Below, one piece after another: positions 24,808 through 33,954 of a DNA stretch of 64,000 bases. The position numbers and the translations under genes were made by a program. Origin of the DNA: Zeimonas sp003577305 (lineage in GTDB: Bacteria > Pseudomonadota > Gammaproteobacteria > Burkholderiales > Burkholderiaceae_E); contig SZOX01000003.1 in the NCBI GenBank assembly GCA_030263385.1, positions 186,001 through 250,000 on the forward strand, in the 5' to 3' direction. How positions within the stretch are numbered: the first letter of the stretch is position 1; each line of letters starts with the position of its first letter. The notes under the pieces were generated by a model. The model made no database searches. It had not been told where the DNA came from and worked only from the letters and a program-made list of their open reading frames with translations.

Positions 24808-27483
24808 ACCCAGCACCGCCTCCCAGAGCGCGCTCACCGCTTCGCGCTCTGCCGCCACTGCGGTCGGCGCGACCCGCGCGTACGGCGCGTCGTCGAGCTT
24901 GAGCTGATGCTGCAGCCGGCGGTAGCGCCGGTAGGCATCGGCGCAGCGGCCGGCCAGCCCTTCGTCGATCAGCCCGCAGCCTGCAGCGCGCCCCAGCAAT
25001 GCGATGTTGCCGGCGTTGTCGAGCAGGGTGGGGTGCTCGAACGAGTGACCGAGCACCAGGTACTGCACCAGGAACTCGATGTCGACCATGCCGCCGCGAT
25101 CGTGCTTGAGGTCGAACAGCTCGCTGCGGTTCGGGTGGCCTTCGTGCATCTTGCGCCGCATCGCGATCACCGCATCGCGAAGGCTGGGCAGGTCGCGGCG
25201 CTGCGCGAGCGCCGAGCGGCGAATCGCCTCGAAGCGCTCGCCGATCGCGCGGTCGCCGGCCGAGAAGCGTGCGCGCGTGAGCGCCTGGTGCTCCCAGACC
25301 CAGGCCGACTCGCGCTGGTAGGTGTCGAAGGCAGACAGCCTCGAGACCAGCATGCCCGCCGCGCCGTTCGGCCGCAGCCGCAGGTCGATCTCGAACAGCA
25401 GGCCGGCGGCGGTGCGCGCCGACAGCCAGCGCGACAGTCGCTGGGCGAGCAGCGCGTAGGCCTCGGGCGCGCGCTCGTCGTCGTCGTCGTAGAGGAAGAC
25501 CAGGTCGAGATCGGAGGTGTAGCCGAGTTCCTTGCCGCCGAGCCGGCCGTAGGCAATCGCGGCGAAGCGCGGCGTGTCGCGAAAGCGCAGCCGCAGCGTG
25601 GCCCAGACCAGTTCGATCGCCAGGCCGAGCACGCGGTCGGCGAGTTCGCTCAGGTGATCGGAGACGCGCTCGACGGTGAGCCGCCCGGCGAGGTCCTGCG
25701 TCATCAGCCGGAACACCTGCGCATGGTGGGCCTCGCGCACGATGTCCATCTGCCGCTCGACGTCGGGTTCGCCGTCGTGCCGCGCGGCGTCGACGCGCTC
25801 GCGCAGCTGCCGGCCCCAGCTCTCGTAGTCGGGCTCTTCGAGCAGTTCGTCGTCCAGCAGTTCGTCGAGCACCACCGGGTGGCGCATCAGGTACTCCGCC
25901 GGCCACTTCGCCCAGTCGAGGATGCGCAGCACGCGGCCGAAGGCTTCCGGGTACTTGCCGAGCAGCGCCACGTAGGCGGGCCGCCGACAGACGGTGTCGA
26001 GCAGATCGACCAGCCGGATCAGGCCGGCGTCGCCGACGCGCTTCTGGACCGCGGTGGCGAGCAGCCGCTCGATCGAGGCGCGCGTCTCGGGGCGCGCCGC
26101 GCCGTAGCGCGGGCCGGCGCGAAACGCGTCGAATCGGCGGCGCACTTCCGGGTTGAGCCCGTTCTCGCCGGCTTCCCCTTCGGGCGCGGGTTGCTCGCCG
26201 CCATCCTCGGGGGCGAGCAGACGGTCGAAGACCCGCGCGACCTGCTCGGTGCCGCCGGCGATCGCGCGGTCGAATTCGCCGCGCGCCATGCCGAGCATCG
26301 CGGCCACCGCGTCGCGCTCGGCGCCGTCGTGGGGCAGGCGGTGCGTCTGCGCGTCCTCGCGGTACTGCAGCGCGTGTTCGGTACGGCGCAGCAGGCGGTA
26401 GGCCTGCACCAGCGCCTGCGACTCGTCGGCAGGCAACAGGCCGCGATCGACCAGCGTCGCCAGCGTCTCGACGGTGCCGCGGCTGCGCAGCGCCGGGTCG
26501 CGGCCGCCGCGCACGATCTGGAAGAGTTGCGCGGTGAACTCGATCTCGCGGATTCCGCCCCGGCCGAGCTTCACGTCGATCGCGCCCGGGTCGCGGGCGG
26601 TGCGCCGTGCCACCTCGCTGCGGATCTTCGCGTGCAGGTCGCGCAACGCGGCGAAGGCTTCGTAGTCCATGTATCTGCGGTACACGAACGGCGTGACCAC
26701 GCGCTCGAGCGCGGATTCGTCGTCACGGCGCGCCGCTTCGCCTGCCAGGCCGGAGTCGGCGATCACCCGGCTCTTCAACCATGCGAAGCGCTCCCACTCG
26801 CGGCCCTGCGCATAGAAATACTGCTCGAGCATGCCCAGCGGAACCACCAGCGGGCCGGAATCGCCGTTCGGGCGCAATCGCGTGTCGACGCGGAACACGA
26901 AGCCGTCGGCCGTGTAGTCGGCCAGCAGCTCGATCGCGCGACGCGCGAGCCGATGCATCCACTCGCTGCTGGCGATTCGTCCGCTGCCCGCGGCGCCGCC
27001 CGCGCCCTCGGTTTCGCCGTCTTCGCGAAAGACGAAGACCAGATCCAGGTCGGACGAGACGTTCAGTTCGTTGCCGCCCGCCTTGCCCATGCCGACGGCC
27101 AGCAGGTCCTGGGGCCGTCCCTGGCGATCGAGCGGGCGGCCGTGGCGCCCGAGCAGTCCGGCCGCGGCGCTGCGCAGCGCCGCGGCGGTGGCGAACGCGG
27201 CGAACGCGGTCATCGCCGCGCAGACCTCCTCGAGCGGCGCGGCGCCGCCCAGGTCGCGCTCGATCAGCGTCAGCAGCAGCCAGGTGCGTGCGCGCCGCAG
27301 CGTGGCAGCGGTGTCGCCGGCAACCTCGGCCTCGGCCGCCAGCCGGGCGATCGCTGCGCGGTCGAGCGGCTGGCGCGCGAGCGCGGCCAGCCGCGCGCGC
27401 GCCGCGTCTTCGCCGTGCGTCGCCGCCAACGACTGAAGCGCCCGCCGAAACCAGGCGGAATGGCGCTCGCCGTGGAATTCCAT
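24805..27483 (-). CDS. glnE: Bifunctional glutamine synthetase adenylyltransferase/deadenylase
   Basis: An 892-residue enzyme that adenylylates glutamine synthetase when nitrogen is plentiful and removes AMP when nitrogen is limiting, under PII control. Two nucleotidyltransferase domains are seen. The deadenylating one has GMGKAGGNELNVSSDLDL near residue 127, and the adenylylating one has YGRLGGKELGYTSDLDL near residue 643. Each is followed by a helical regulatory region. It is somewhat shorter than the E. coli protein (about 945). Its start almost touches the start region of the divergent yhdP gene, so both promoters share less than 50 bases with the coding ends. Confidence 0.96.
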   Translation of the reverse strand: MEFHGERHSAWFRRALQSLAATHGEDAARARLAALARQPLDRAAIARLAAEAEVAGDTAATLRRARTWLLLTLIERDLGGAAPLEEVCAAMTAFAAFATAAALRSAAAGLLGRHGRPLDRQGRPQDLLAVGMGKAGGNELNVSSDLDLVFVFREDGETEGAGGAAGSGRIASSEWMHRLARRAIELLADYTADGFVFRVDTRLRPNGDSGPLVVPLGMLEQYFYAQGREWERFAWLKSRVIADSGLAGEAARRDDESALERVVTPFVYRRYMDYEAFAALRDLHAKIRSEVARRTARDPGAIDVKLGRGGIREIEFTAQLFQIVRGGRDPALRSRGTVETLATLVDRGLLPADESQALVQAYRLLRRTEHALQYREDAQTHRLPHDGAERDAVAAMLGMARGEFDRAIAGGTEQVARVFDRLLAPEDGGEQPAPEGEAGENGLNPEVRRRFDAFRAGPRYGAARPETRASIERLLATAVQKRVGDAGLIRLVDLLDTVCRRPAYVALLGKYPEAFGRVLRILDWAKWPAEYLMRHPVVLDELLDDELLEEPDYESWGRQLRERVDAARHDGEPDVERQMDIVREAHHAQVFRLMTQDLAGRLTVERVSDHLSELADRVLGLAIELVWATLRLRFRDTPRFAAIAYGRLGGKELGYTSDLDLVFLYDDDDERAPEAYALLAQRLSRWLSARTAAGLLFEIDLRLRPNGAAGMLVSRLSAFDTYQRESAWVWEHQALTRARFSAGDRAIGERFEAIRRSALAQRRDLPSLRDAVIAMRRKMHEGHPNRSELFDLKHDRGGMVDIEFLVQYLVLGHSFEHPTLLDNAGNIALLGRAAGCGLIDEGLAGRCADAYRRYRRLQHQLKLDDAPYARVAPTAVAAEREAVSALWEAVLG

Positions 27484-27526
27484 GGTGGCGGGTCCGAAAG
27501 GTTATGCTTGCCCGGGATTGTCGCTC

Positions 27527-30500
27527 ATGTCCTTGCCGCCTCCTTCGAGCCCTGCCGGATCGTCCGCCGATCCCGCGCCTGCCGGCGTTGCCGGCGCGAC
27601 ACGCGAACGCCGCCCGGCGCGATGGCCTCGCCGCGCGGCGAGCGTGCTGCGCTGGACCGCCTGGGCGGCGTTCGCCTCGGTGATCCTGCTCGGGCTGTCC
27701 TGGCTCGCGCTGCGCTACTACGTCTGGCCCAACCTCGACCGCTGGCGGCCGGCGATCGAGAGCCGGATCGCACAGACGGTCGGCCGGCCGGTGAAGCTCG
27801 GGCCGCTCTCGACCGGCTTCGCAGGGCTGCGTCCGCGCCTGGTCGCGCGCGAGGTCCGCATCGACGACGAGGACGGCGAGCAGGCTTTTGCCGCCGCGGA
27901 AATCCGCGCAGTGCTGTCGCTGCGTTCGCTTGCGGCGGGCCGGTTCGCGCTGACGCTGCTCGAGATCGACTCGCCGACGCTGCGCATCGAGCGCGTCGGC
28001 GAGCGGCGCGTGCGCCTGGCCGGGCTGGACATCGACCTCGATACGCCGGTGGACCAGGAGTTGCTCGAGCGGCTGTTCGCGCAGCGTCGCATCGTGCTGC
28101 AGCACGCACAGGTGCACTGGCACGACCGGTTCGCCGGCGAGTCCGCAGTGCTGGACGACATCGAATTCGCGTTCGATTCGGCCGGACGGCGCCACCGCGT
28201 GTCGCTGCGCGCGCCGGTGCTGCCCGGACTGGCCAGTGACGTCGATCTCGCGGTCGAGTTCCGCCGGCCGCCGTTCGCCGGCACTGGCGACTGGCGCAAG
28301 TGGCAGGGCGAAATCCGGATCGGCGCGGCGGAGCTCGACCTCGCGACGCTGGCGCAGCGCTGGCAACGCCGGGGCGTCGCGGCTGCGCCGGGCGTGACGG
28401 TGCGTACCGGGCGGGCGCGGCTGCGCGGCTGGTCGCACTTCGAGGCGGGGGCGCTGGTCGACGGTTTCCTCGACCTCGCTGCCGATGAGGTCGATGCCGA
28501 TCTCGACGGAAGGGCGCTGCCGCTGCGCACGCTCGCCGCCGAGGCGCGGGCGCGCCGGCAACCCGACGGCAGCACGCGGGTGGACTTCCCGGTGCTGCGC
28601 GTGTCGGACGCGCAGGGCTGGTCGCTGACGGCGAGCCACGAGGGCTCGAAGCTGGTGCTGTCGCCGCAAGGCGCACCGGTGGCGGCGCGGCTGGCGCTCG
28701 ATCGCTTCGAGGCGGCCGAGGTGGCGAAGCTGCTCGGCCGCCTGCCGCTGCCCGAGGCGCTGCGCGCCAGCTTCGCGTCGATGAAGCTCGACGGTACGGT
28801 CGACCGGCTGGCGATCGACTGGTCGCGCGACGGGCATGCCGATGCGGGCGAACAGGCGCCGTCGCGGTTCGGTGTCGAGATGGCCTTCGAGCGGCTCGGT
28901 TTCCAGCGGATCGAGGCACCGCCACGCCCGGGGGAGCTGAAGCTGCCGGGCTTCGCCAACGTTTCGGGCAGCGCCCGGATCACCGAGCGCGGCGGCCGCG
29001 TTTCGCTGCACGGCGAATCGGTCGTGCTGCGCTTCCCGGGCCTGTTTGCCGAGCCCGAAGTGCCGCTCGAGCGGCTCGAAGCGAAGGCCAGCTGGACGCT
29101 GGCCCCGCCGCCGGCCGAGGGTGCCCCCCCGCTGGTCGATCTCTCGATCGAGACCTTCCGTTTTGCCAATGCCGACGCCGCCGGCCAGGTGAGCGGACGC
29201 TACCGCAGCGGCGGCAAGGGCGCGGGCCTGGTCGACCTCCAGGGCAGCCTGCAACGGGCCGACGCGGCGCGCACGGCGCGCTACCTGCCGCTCGAAATCC
29301 CCGAGGACGTGAGGCACTGGGTGCGCGACTCGGTCGTCGCTGGCCGATCGAACGACGTGCGCTTCGTGCTGGCAGGTGATCTGGAGGACTTCCCTTACCG
29401 CGATCCGGCCAGCGGGGAATTCCGCGTCGAAGCGAGTCTCGCCGACGCGACGCTTGCGTATGCGTCCGGATGGCCGGCGATCGAGCGCATTCAGGGCCGG
29501 CTGCGTTTCGAGCGCGCCGGCATGGAGATCGAGGCGCGAACCGGTCGGGTCTGGAACGTGGCGCTCGCGCAGGCCACGGCGCGCATCGCGGAGTTCGGCG
29601 AACCGCTGCTGCGCATCGAAGGCAGTGGACAGGGACCGGCGCAGGACATGGTGCGCTTCGTCAACGAGAGCCCGCTGCGCGCGCGCATCGACGACTTCAC
29701 GCGCGACGTGGCGATCGACGGCGAGGCCGCGCTGCGGCTGGCTTTCGAGATGCCGCTGGAGGACATCGACGCGACGCGCGTGCGCGGCAGCGTGCAGTTG
29801 CCGGGCAACGACCTGGCGCTCGACCGCACCTTGCCGCGCCTCGAGCGCGTGACGGGCCGGCTCGAGTTCAGCGAAGACCGGCTGGCGCTGCGTTCGATGA
29901 CCGCGACGCTGCTCGGCGGCCCGGTCAGCGTCGAGGGCGACACCCCCGAGCCCGATCGTTTCGTGCTGCAGGCGCACGGGGTCATGCCCGCCGAGGGCAT
30001 CGTGCAACTGGCCGACAACGCGCTGACGCGACGCCTGTCCGGTTCCGCGCAATACTCGGCCGAGGTCGAGGTGCGCAGGCGTGCGGCGACGCTGACGGTG
30101 GATTCGGACCTCGAAGGACTGGCGAGCGCACTGCCGGCGCCGTTCGGCAAGGCGGCCGATGCGAAGTGGCCGTTGCGCATCGTGTCGCGGCCCGTGCCGC
30201 CGCCGACGCCCGCCGAACGTCCGGCGCGCGACACGCTCTCGGTGAGCCTGCGCGACGACGTCCGGCTGGTCTTCGAGCGCGAGCGTGATCCCGATTCCGG
30301 GCAGCTCAGGGTGCGGCGCGGCGCCTTCGCGATTACCGATACGCCGACCCTGCCCGATGCCGGCTTCGCGGTGCTGCTCAGGACGGCGGCCGTCGACCTC
30401 GACGCCTGGAACGCGTTGCTCGGCGACGAACTGCTCGCCGGCGCGCGCTCCGGCGCAGCCGACGGCTTCTCGCTGATGCCCGACACGGTGTCGCTGGTCG

Positions 30501-31588
30501 CGGGCACGGTGGAGGTCGCCGGCAAGGCGCTGCACGACGTGGTGCTCGGAGCTTCGCGGGCCGACGGGCTCTGGCGCGCCAGCATCCACGCACGCGAAAT
30601 CGACGGTTATTTCAGCTGGCGCCAACCGCGACCGGGCGAGCCGCAGGGCACGCTCGCGGCGCGCTTCGCGCGCCTGGAGATCCCGCGCAGCCGCATCGAC
30701 GACTTCGAAGCGCTGCTCGAAACCTCGCCCCGCACGCTGCCGGCGCTGGACGTGACTGCGCAGGAGCTGATCCTGAACGAGCGGCGACTGGGCGCGCTCG
30801 AACTCGCGGCGGTCAACACCGGCAGCACTGCGGCGCCGGTGTGGCAGCTGCAGCGGCTGCGCATCCGCAACCGGGCGGCGACGCTGAACGCCAGCGGCAA
30901 GTGGGAAACGCATCCGGGCGCCCCGCGGCGCGCCACGATGCTCGACTTCGACCTGCAGATCGCCGATGCCGGCGCGCTGCTCGCGCTGTTCGGCTTTCCC
31001 GAAACGGTGCGTGGCGGCAGCGGGAAGCTGGGAGGGCGGGTCGGCTGGGTCGGCTCGCCGATGCGGCTCGACTATCGCAGCCTCGGTGGCGAGCTGTCGA
31101 TCGACCTCGGCAAGGGCCAGTTCCTGAAGTCCGACCCCGGCATCGCGAAGCTGATCGGCGTGCTGAACCTGCAGTCGCTGCGCCGGCGCCTGGCCTTCGA
31201 TTTCCGCGACGTGTTCGCGGAGGGTTTCGCGTTCGACCGCATCAGCGGCACTGCGTACATCGACGGCGGCATCGCGCGTACCGACGACTTCTCCATGCGC
31301 GGCGTCGCGGCCCAGGTCGGCATCCGGGGGCAGGCCGACATCGCCGCCGAGACCCAGGCGCTGGTCGTCGAGGTGCGCCCCGACCTGAACGCCGCGCTGG
31401 CTTCGCTCGCTTACGGAGCGCTGGTGAACCCGGCGGTCGGCCTGGGTTCGCTGCTGGCGCAACTGGCGTTGCAAGCACCCCTGCAGCAGATTTTCGCGTA
31501 CGAATACGATGTGACCGGCCCGTGGAGCGAGCCGCAGGTGGCGGCGCGTTCGCGGCCCGCGGCGGCGCCGGCGCCCGCCGAGTACTGA
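27527..31588 (+). CDS. yhdP: YhdP-family AsmA-like envelope protein (phospholipid transport)
   Basis: A 1353-residue inner-membrane-anchored periplasmic protein. A Pro/Ala-rich N-terminus is followed by one membrane helix (about residues 45-65) and then a very long repetitive beta-strand region typical of AsmA/TAM-like bridge proteins. YhdP, TamB and YdbH jointly move phospholipids to the outer membrane in E. coli. The start at 27527 is chosen because it gives a short cytoplasmic tail before the helix. An upstream in-frame codon would overlap the glnE start. It leads the apparent operon yhdP - nitrilase - tldD - DUF748. In E. coli yhdP is also next to tldD. Confidence 0.9.
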   Translation: MSLPPPSSPAGSSADPAPAGVAGATRERRPARWPRRAASVLRWTAWAAFASVILLGLSWLALRYYVWPNLDRWRPAIESRIAQTVGRPVKLGPLSTGFAGLRPRLVAREVRIDDEDGEQAFAAAEIRAVLSLRSLAAGRFALTLLEIDSPTLRIERVGERRVRLAGLDIDLDTPVDQELLERLFAQRRIVLQHAQVHWHDRFAGESAVLDDIEFAFDSAGRRHRVSLRAPVLPGLASDVDLAVEFRRPPFAGTGDWRKWQGEIRIGAAELDLATLAQRWQRRGVAAAPGVTVRTGRARLRGWSHFEAGALVDGFLDLAADEVDADLDGRALPLRTLAAEARARRQPDGSTRVDFPVLRVSDAQGWSLTASHEGSKLVLSPQGAPVAARLALDRFEAAEVAKLLGRLPLPEALRASFASMKLDGTVDRLAIDWSRDGHADAGEQAPSRFGVEMAFERLGFQRIEAPPRPGELKLPGFANVSGSARITERGGRVSLHGESVVLRFPGLFAEPEVPLERLEAKASWTLAPPPAEGAPPLVDLSIETFRFANADAAGQVSGRYRSGGKGAGLVDLQGSLQRADAARTARYLPLEIPEDVRHWVRDSVVAGRSNDVRFVLAGDLEDFPYRDPASGEFRVEASLADATLAYASGWPAIERIQGRLRFERAGMEIEARTGRVWNVALAQATARIAEFGEPLLRIEGSGQGPAQDMVRFVNESPLRARIDDFTRDVAIDGEAALRLAFEMPLEDIDATRVRGSVQLPGNDLALDRTLPRLERVTGRLEFSEDRLALRSMTATLLGGPVSVEGDTPEPDRFVLQAHGVMPAEGIVQLADNALTRRLSGSAQYSAEVEVRRRAATLTVDSDLEGLASALPAPFGKAADAKWPLRIVSRPVPPPTPAERPARDTLSVSLRDDVRLVFERERDPDSGQLRVRRGAFAITDTPTLPDAGFAVLLRTAAVDLDAWNALLGDELLAGARSGAADGFSLMPDTVSLVAGTVEVAGKALHDVVLGASRADGLWRASIHAREIDGYFSWRQPRPGEPQGTLAARFARLEIPRSRIDDFEALLETSPRTLPALDVTAQELILNERRLGALELAAVNTGSTAAPVWQLQRLRIRNRAATLNASGKWETHPGAPRRATMLDFDLQIADAGALLALFGFPETVRGGSGKLGGRVGWVGSPMRLDYRSLGGELSIDLGKGQFLKSDPGIAKLIGVLNLQSLRRRLAFDFRDVFAEGFAFDRISGTAYIDGGIARTDDFSMRGVAAQVGIRGQADIAAETQALVVEVRPDLNAALASLAYGALVNPAVGLGSLLAQLALQAPLQQIFAYEYDVTGPWSEPQVAARSRPAAAPAPAEY

Positions 31589-31599
31589 TGGAGGAGCCC

Positions 31600-32481
31600 A
31601 TGGCCCAGGCAAGGAATGCGACCGCCGCGCGCCCGGCATCGGCCGAGCCGACGCTGCGCGTTGCCGCGGTGCAGATGGTTTCGGCAGCCAACGTCTCCGA
31701 CAACCTGGCGTGCGCCGAACAGCTGATCGGCGAGGCAGCGGCGGCCGGCGCGCGGCTGGTCGCGCTGCCCGAGCACTTCGCGCTGCTCGGTCGCGGCGAG
31801 CGCGACAAGCTGTCGATCCGCGAGCCCGACGGCGCCGGCCCGCTCCAGTCGTTCCTGTCCGGGCAGGCTGCCGCGCACCGCATCTGGCTGGTCGGCGGCA
31901 CGCTGCCGCTGGCGAGCGCGAACCCCGGCAAGGTGCTCAACAGTTCGCTGGTCTACGGCCCCGACGGCCGGCGCGTGGCGCGCTACGACAAGATCCACCT
32001 GTTCGGCTTCGAGCACGGCAGCGAGCGCTTCGACGAAGCCGCGACCATCGCGCCGGGTCGCACGCCGGCAGTGTTCGATCTCGATGCGACGGAGCCCGCA
32101 GGCGCGCCGGCAACCGTCTGGCGCATCGGCCTGTCGGTCTGCTACGACCTGCGTTTTCCCGAGTTGTACCGGACGCTCGGGACGGTCGACCTGCTGCTCG
32201 CGCCTTCGGCGTTCACTTTCACCACCGGCAGCGCGCACTGGGAGGTGCTGCTGCGCGCGCGCGCGATCGAGAACCAGTGCTACCTGCTCGCGCCCGCGCA
32301 GGGTGGCCAGCACGAGAACGGACGACGCACCTGGGGCCACTCGATGCTCGTCGACCCCTGGGGCGAGATCGTCGCGCAGCGCGCGTCCGGGGGCGAGGGC
32401 GTCGTGGTCGGAGAGCTCGCGCGCGCCCGATTGCGCGAGGTGCGGGCGATCCTTCCGGCCCTGGCGCACCGCGTCATGTAG
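31600..32481 (+). CDS. Carbon-nitrogen hydrolase (Nit1/deaminated-glutathione amidase-like)
   Basis: A 293-residue nitrilase-superfamily amidohydrolase with the complete catalytic triad: Glu58 in ALPEHF, Lys131 in YDKIHLF and Cys181 in SVCYDLRFPEL. The wording of these motifs matches the Nit1/YbeM branch, whose members hydrolyse deaminated glutathione, a metabolite-repair reaction. The ATG at 31600 is preceded by GGAGGAG. An in-frame ATG at 31588 overlaps the yhdP stop and is less likely. It sits between yhdP and tldD, a placement I associate with betaproteobacteria. Confidence 0.9.
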   Translation: MAQARNATAARPASAEPTLRVAAVQMVSAANVSDNLACAEQLIGEAAAAGARLVALPEHFALLGRGERDKLSIREPDGAGPLQSFLSGQAAAHRIWLVGGTLPLASANPGKVLNSSLVYGPDGRRVARYDKIHLFGFEHGSERFDEAATIAPGRTPAVFDLDATEPAGAPATVWRIGLSVCYDLRFPELYRTLGTVDLLLAPSAFTFTTGSAHWEVLLRARAIENQCYLLAPAQGGQHENGRRTWGHSMLVDPWGEIVAQRASGGEGVVVGELARARLREVRAILPALAHRVM

Positions 32482-32482
32482 C

Positions 32483-33952
32483 ATGTTCACGATGAAACCC
32501 GCAGAACCCCCCTTCACGCACCTGCCGATCGCGCGATCGGTGCTGCTCGAGCCCTACGGTCTCGACGATGCGCACCTCGCTGCGGCGCTGGCCGAGATCT
32601 TCCGGCACCGGGTCGACTACGCCGACCTCTATTTCCAGTTCACGCGCAGCGAGGGCTGGAGCCTCGAGGAGGGCATCGTCAAGTCCGGCAGCTTCTCGAT
32701 CGACCAGGGGGTCGGCGTGCGTGCGGTCTCCGGCGACAAGACCGCCTTCGCTTACTCCGACGTGATCGGCGCCGAGGCGCTGATGTCGGCGGCGCGTGCC
32801 GCGCGCACGATCGCCTCGCGCGGCGCCGGGCGCGTGAAGGTCGCCGGCGCGCTCGAACCGGCGGCCGGCCGGGCGCTCTACGCTGCCGAAGACCCGATTC
32901 CGCGGCTCGACGCGGCGGCGAAAGTGGCGCTGCTCGAGCGCGTCGAGCGCATGGCGCGCGCGAAGGATCCGCGCGTGAAGCAGGTGATGGCCGGTCTCGC
33001 TGCCGAATACGACGTGGTGCTGGTGGCGCGCTCCGACGGGCTGCTGGCCGCCGACGTGAGGCCGCTGGTGCGGGTCTCCGTCACGGTGATCGCCGAACAG
33101 GGCGGGCGGCGCGAGCAGGGCCACAGCGGCGGTGGCGGCCGCTTCGATCTGGGTCGGTTCGACGACGCGCTGCTCGCGGGCTACGTCGACGAAGCGGTGA
33201 AGGCAGCGCTCACCAACCTCGAAGCCCGGCCGGCACCCGCCGGAACGATGACCGTCGTGCTCGGCCCAGGCTGGCCCGGCGTGCTGCTGCACGAAGCGGT
33301 CGGCCACGGGCTCGAGGGCGACTTCGTCCGCAAGGGATCGTCGGTCTTCGCCGGGCGCATCGGCCAGCGGGTCGCCGCGCGCGGAGTCACCGTGGTCGAC
33401 GACGGCACGCTGCCCGGACGGCGCGGCTCGCTGAACATCGACGACGAGGGCAATCCGTCGCAGTGCAACGTGCTGATCGAGGATGGCGTCCTGAAGGGCT
33501 ACATGCAGGACACGCTCAACGCCCGGCTGATGGGAGTGCCGTTCACCGGGAACGGTCGCCGCGAGTCGTTCGCGCACCTGCCGATGCCGCGGATGACCAA
33601 CACCTGCATGCTCGCCGGCGAGCGTGATCCGGGTGAAATCCTCGACTCGGTCGAGCGCGGCCTCTACGCCGTGAACTTCGGCGGCGGGCAGGTCGACATC
33701 ACCAACGGCAAGTTCGTGTTCTCGGCCTCCGAGGCCTGGTGGGTCGAGAAGGGCAGGCTGCAGTACCCGGTGAAGGGGGCGACGATCGTCGGCAATGGTC
33801 CCGACGCGCTCACGCGCGTCACGATGATCGGCAACGACATGCGGCTCGATGCGGGCATCGGCGTCTGCGGCAAGGATGGGCAGAGCGTGCCGGTGGGCGT
33901 CGGCCAGCCGACGCTGCGCATCGAGGCGCTCACCGTCGGCGGGACGGCCTGA
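32483..33952 (+). CDS. tldD: Metalloprotease TldD
   Basis: A 489-residue subunit of the TldD/TldE protease, which in E. coli processes microcin B17 precursor and degrades CcdA. The zinc motif HEAVGHGLEGD (HExxxH) lies near residue 270, and the conserved GGGG-rich and NFGGGQVDITNGKFVFSASE segments are present. The partner TldE (PmbA) is not in this window. Start choice is between ATG at 32483, one base after the nitrilase stop, and ATG at 32492. Neither has a clear Shine-Dalgarno. It is followed after two bases by the DUF748 gene. Confidence 0.95.
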   Translation: MFTMKPAEPPFTHLPIARSVLLEPYGLDDAHLAAALAEIFRHRVDYADLYFQFTRSEGWSLEEGIVKSGSFSIDQGVGVRAVSGDKTAFAYSDVIGAEALMSAARAARTIASRGAGRVKVAGALEPAAGRALYAAEDPIPRLDAAAKVALLERVERMARAKDPRVKQVMAGLAAEYDVVLVARSDGLLAADVRPLVRVSVTVIAEQGGRREQGHSGGGGRFDLGRFDDALLAGYVDEAVKAALTNLEARPAPAGTMTVVLGPGWPGVLLHEAVGHGLEGDFVRKGSSVFAGRIGQRVAARGVTVVDDGTLPGRRGSLNIDDEGNPSQCNVLIEDGVLKGYMQDTLNARLMGVPFTGNGRRESFAHLPMPRMTNTCMLAGERDPGEILDSVERGLYAVNFGGGQVDITNGKFVFSASEAWWVEKGRLQYPVKGATIVGNGPDALTRVTMIGNDMRLDAGIGVCGKDGQSVPVGVGQPTLRIEALTVGGTA

Positions 33953-33954
33953 AA

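Noticed and set aside
26723..31639. A 1638-codon minus-strand open frame opposite yhdP
   Set aside because: It is an antisense shadow of yhdP that also runs out of frame across the start of glnE. Its composition is Arg/Gln/His-rich with no domain.
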